Assembly: GCA_964432925.1 (NCBI GenBank)
Contig: CAYSPM010000119.1
Location: 1-8,859 of the forward strand
DNA: 8,859 bases
Source of the DNA: CAYNTC01 sp964432925
Lineage (GTDB): Bacteria; Planctomycetota; Phycisphaerae; Sedimentisphaerales; Anaerobacaceae
Direction: 5' to 3'
Within the stretch, counting starts at the first letter, position 1; every line of letters begins with the position of its first letter. This document shows, piece after piece, positions 6,583 through 8,859 of the stretch. The notes under the pieces were generated by a model. That model was given only the letters and a program-made list of their open reading frames with translations, was not told the origin of the DNA and searched no databases. Made by a program: the position numbers and the translations under genes.

Positions 6583-7335
6583 TTAATTCTCCTGGGTGGA
6601 GTTGAGGTGTTGGTCAGCGGGCTTTTCACCGAACATCAGGACTCCTCTTAAGAAACTGACCTGTAGCTTGTAGAGCTTTTTGGTTAGCTTGCTTTCTGGC
6701 AGGAGTATGTTGAGCCAGCCGAAGGGCAGGCAGCGAGCCAGGCTGGAGGTCAGCAGCGACGCCGTTCCAATCAATGAGCCGCTCATATACGTCCCTTTTA
6801 TATTTTCAAAGCCCGCACTTATGAAAAGCCCTTCTATTCGACGCCATGTGGTGACATAGTTATGGCTGAAATCGACAAGGAAGAAGTGGTACTTCCAGTT
6901 TGTATAATCGGGCGAATAGATTACGAACCTGCCTTTTGGATTAAGCAGTTGATACACTTGTTTGGTTAGCGTTAAGGCTGCTGTCATAGTATCCATGTGT
7001 TCGAGAACGCTGCGCATTATGACGAGGTCGAAATTTCTTTGTATTGGTGGTATAGGTGGGACAACAGTTCGCAGGACATTTGCGCCACGTTTTTCGAGGT
7101 CGTCGGCCATTTTCTGATTCGGCTCGATAGCCCAGTATTCGATATTACTGTCAAGGCATATATCGGCAAAGGCACCGCGGCCCGGTCCTATTTCGAGCGC
7201 GCTGGTTGCCTTTTGGGATTCGGCAAAGCTAAAGACTTTCCGTGATGCGCTTCGCACCAGCGCCATCCCAAATTTAGTGGGCCTATCTTTCGCGAAATGG
7301 TCATAAAATGTGTCCTGTTGTGTATATTCTGTCAT
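6583..7335 (-). CDS. Class I SAM-dependent methyltransferase
   Basis: 250-residue Rossmann-fold methyltransferase. The SAM-binding motif I is LEIGPGRGAF (residues 47-56). Motif II ends in the acidic residue of AIEPN (E71), which should hold the ribose. FDLVIMRSVLEHM (102-114) is the typical post-II/motif IV strand and helix, and LLNPKGRFVIYSPD (130-143) is the next strand. This is the Methyltransf_11/23 pattern used by many small-molecule and glycan methyltransferases; the acceptor cannot be told. The C-terminal part has a moderately hydrophobic stretch (about 185-212) that might touch the membrane, though I would not call it a helix with confidence. The ATG start has AAGGGA five bases upstream. 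It sits between a glycosyltransferase (36 bases upstream) and the membrane protein (7 bases downstream), so methylation of a sugar or lipid-linked saccharide is a reasonable inference. Confidence 0.88.
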   Translation of the reverse strand: MTEYTQQDTFYDHFAKDRPTKFGMALVRSASRKVFSFAESQKATSALEIGPGRGAFADICLDSNIEYWAIEPNQKMADDLEKRGANVLRTVVPPIPPIQRNFDLVIMRSVLEHMDTMTAALTLTKQVYQLLNPKGRFVIYSPDYTNWKYHFFLVDFSHNYVTTWRRIEGLFISAGFENIKGTYMSGSLIGTASLLTSSLARCLPFGWLNILLPESKLTKKLYKLQVSFLRGVLMFGEKPADQHLNSTQEN

Positions 7336-7371
7336 CTCTGTCCCTTTTGCTTTTTCGGCATATTCTTCGCC

Positions 7372-8499
7372 TTATACCATGGCAGAGGCGGATTCTCTCT
7401 TTGCGGATGAGCAGCGAATTGTTTCCAGCATAATATTGGCACAACAATTCCACGAGAATTTCTTAGCTTGTTGGAAACCTGAGCTGACAAGTTTGTCTCG
7501 AAGTGTACTGTCAGTCAAAACATTGTAGATCGCATCAGCTATAGCCTTTGTGTCAAGTGGGTTGATCAAAATAGCCGCCTCACCTGCCACTTCAGGGATA
7601 CTGGTTGCATTTGACGCCACCACAGGGCAGCCGCATTGCATTGCTTCAAGAATAGGCAAGCCAAAACCCTCATATAGAGAGGGATAAATGTAAGCACTAG
7701 CCAGATTATACAAAGCGGGCATATCTTCCTGCTCGACATAGCCCAACTGTCTTACTCTATCGTCGAGATTAAGTTTCTTCATTGTCCTGTAAACCGAGGC
7801 GTCCTTCCATGATTTCGAACCCGTCAAGACTATCACGTGCGGTATTTTCGTTTTAATCAGGGAAAACGCTTCCAATAATCGAGAGATATTCTTTCGAGGC
7901 GATAATGAACCAACATACATAATAAAGCTGTCAGGTAGGTTGTATTTTTGTCTTATCATCTGTAACTTAGAGGTGTCGCTTATGTGCTGGTACATGCTGT
8001 CGGCTGCTTCATAAGTCACTGTGATCTTATCGGGACTGCAATCAGCATAACGAATAATATCTTTCTTGGTGTTTTCACTTACAGCAAAGATACCTGTAGC
8101 TCTGCGGAGTGAGCATGGGATCATAGTCCGCATATATATAGTATCGAGAAAGGGATAAGCATCTAAATGTCTATCAAAATACGCCAGGTCGTGTATGACC
8201 ACAAATGAATTGTGCTTGGCAAAAAAAGGCACGACGTTCTTTGGAAAGATGGCAGCGTCAACTTTCAACTTGAGAAGCATCCTGGGCAACAACACAAAAT
8301 CCCACATTATTCTGTTTTTACCTTCGATTATGATCTCTGAGCAGCTCGGTGCCAACCCTAAGTATTTTTTGTGATTGTACAGCACGAACAATTCGTCTTC
8401 GCCTCGTTGTTCAGCAAGAGCAGGAATCAGCGATCTAATAAACTGGCGTGCTCCGCCAGAAGGGATACTCAATCCACGTGCAGAAAACGCAATTCTCAT
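7372..8499 (-). CDS. GT4-type glycosyltransferase
   Basis: 375-residue GT-B-fold retaining glycosyltransferase that would transfer a sugar from a nucleotide donor to a growing glycan at the cytoplasmic face of the membrane. The N-terminal domain has the SGGARQF glycine loop (14-20) and VIHDLAYF (101-108). The nucleotide-sugar-binding C-terminal domain starts at the hallmark YVGSLSPRKN (195-204). It contains the E-x7-E motif as E277-GFGLPIL-E285, then GCPVVASNATSIPEVAGEAA (290-309), and finishes with the KFSWN helix (347-351). Length and motif spacing are normal for GT4 mannosyl-/rhamnosyltransferase-like enzymes; donor and acceptor are not predictable. The ATG start lies only three bases after the stop of the preceding glycosyltransferase, and no strong Shine-Dalgarno sequence is visible. 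Translation by coupling is therefore likely. Confidence 0.92.
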   Translation of the reverse strand: MRIAFSARGLSIPSGGARQFIRSLIPALAEQRGEDELFVLYNHKKYLGLAPSCSEIIIEGKNRIMWDFVLLPRMLLKLKVDAAIFPKNVVPFFAKHNSFVVIHDLAYFDRHLDAYPFLDTIYMRTMIPCSLRRATGIFAVSENTKKDIIRYADCSPDKITVTYEAADSMYQHISDTSKLQMIRQKYNLPDSFIMYVGSLSPRKNISRLLEAFSLIKTKIPHVIVLTGSKSWKDASVYRTMKKLNLDDRVRQLGYVEQEDMPALYNLASAYIYPSLYEGFGLPILEAMQCGCPVVASNATSIPEVAGEAAILINPLDTKAIADAIYNVLTDSTLRDKLVSSGFQQAKKFSWNCCANIMLETIRCSSAKRESASAMV

Positions 8500-8502
8500 A
8501 GG

Positions 8503-8859
8503 TCAGCTCTCTTGTTGTAATAGCTTTTCATAAAGTCGCCTGTACTGATTCGCGGTAGAGTTCCAGCTAAATTTTTCCGCTCGCCTTCGGGCAGCAATAG
8601 ACATTCTTTCGTAAGCTTCTTGGTTCTCGAGCAACTCTTTGATGGCCTGTGCGATTGATTCAGCCTCGGAACTTTCAACGACAAAGCCATTATCTTTTAT
8701 CAATTCTTCAACGCCTTCGCAACGAGTCGTAATAATCGGCAGGCCTGAGGCCATCGCTTCCAGCATGGCGTTGCTCATTCCTTCCTGCATACTGGCGCTT
8801 ATGAAAATATCGTGCTGGCGATACATTTGAGGCATTTTCTCAGCCTCAATTCTGCCGGT
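8503..8859 (-). CDS. GT4-type glycosyltransferase, C-terminal part (runs off window)
   Basis: The reading frame is open to the window edge. The 118 visible residues are the C-terminal end of a GT-B glycosyltransferase. The Met encoded at 8835 is not the start, because eight further in-frame codons continue upstream to the edge. The E-x7-E motif is present as E-GMSNAML-E, followed by AMASGLPIITTRCEGVEELI and a closing KFSWN helix. A complete protein would be expected to have about 350-400 residues, so roughly two thirds is missing. It is the first visible gene of the minus-strand operon and differs in detail from its neighbour, so the pair are paralogues, not a recent duplication. Sugar specificity unknown. 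Confidence 0.9.
   Translation of the reverse strand, partial: TGRIEAEKMPQMYRQHDIFISASMQEGMSNAMLEAMASGLPIITTRCEGVEELIKDNGFVVESSEAESIAQAIKELLENQEAYERMSIAARRRAEKFSWNSTANQYRRLYEKLLQQES

Noticed and set aside
6997..7245. Plus-strand open frame inside the methyltransferase gene
   Set aside because: It is the antisense shadow of the SAM-binding motifs; no ribosome site or family resemblance.
7372..8859. Recent tandem duplication of the two glycosyltransferases
   Set aside because: They share GT4 hallmarks (E-x7-E, KFSWN) but differ widely elsewhere, as expected for old paralogues.

Overview
The window looks like one scaffold from an uncultivated, Gram-negative-type bacterium. It contains a run of 100 N (1297-1396), so it is probably a draft or metagenome assembly. 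My best guess at lineage is Planctomycetota, perhaps Phycisphaerae. That rests on the dxr-rseP pair, an unusually long RseP with several PDZ modules, and GGCACAAAG-type intergenic repeats; it is inference from memory, not a search result. Base composition is close to balanced and looks similar on both sides of the strand switch.

Left half, + strand (1-4524), core metabolism and envelope homeostasis. It starts inside dxr (ispC), the second enzyme of the MEP isoprenoid pathway. After 89 bases comes rseP, a site-2 intramembrane zinc protease with both zinc-site motifs visible (HEFGH and the C-terminal PPFDGG) and about four PDZ-like modules between them. The assembly gap lies in this gene and almost certainly hides more sequence than the 100 N imply. 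A 158-base spacer with imperfect CAAAGGCACA/CTTTGTGCC inverted and direct repeats follows. Then comes a 472-residue serine hydroxymethyltransferase homologue. Its fold and main PLP-binding residues are intact, but several active-site positions that are near-invariant in ordinary GlyA are changed, and it has an extra N-terminal segment of about 40 residues.

Right half, - strand (8859-4566), a cell-surface carbohydrate cluster. In transcription order it holds a GT4-type glycosyltransferase (cut by the window end), a second, complete GT4 glycosyltransferase, a class I SAM-dependent methyltransferase, a polytopic membrane protein of the flippase-like / LPG-synthase-TM family, and a soluble alkaline-phosphatase-superfamily (sulfatase-like) protein. 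Spacings of 3, 36, 7 and 12 bases indicate one operon. A plausible joint role is building and modifying a lipid-linked or exported glycan: sugar transfer, methylation, membrane handling, and hydrolysis or transfer of a phospho- or sulfo-group. The substrate cannot be read from sequence. The two halves converge on a 41-base junction (4525-4565) with no convincing terminator.

The most interesting point is the SHMT homologue. Its combination of substitutions (equivalents of E. coli S35, Y55, Y64, Y65 and H228) and a one-residue deletion after the catalytic lysine suggests altered substrate specificity. I see no phage, IS element, CRISPR array, tRNA or rRNA.
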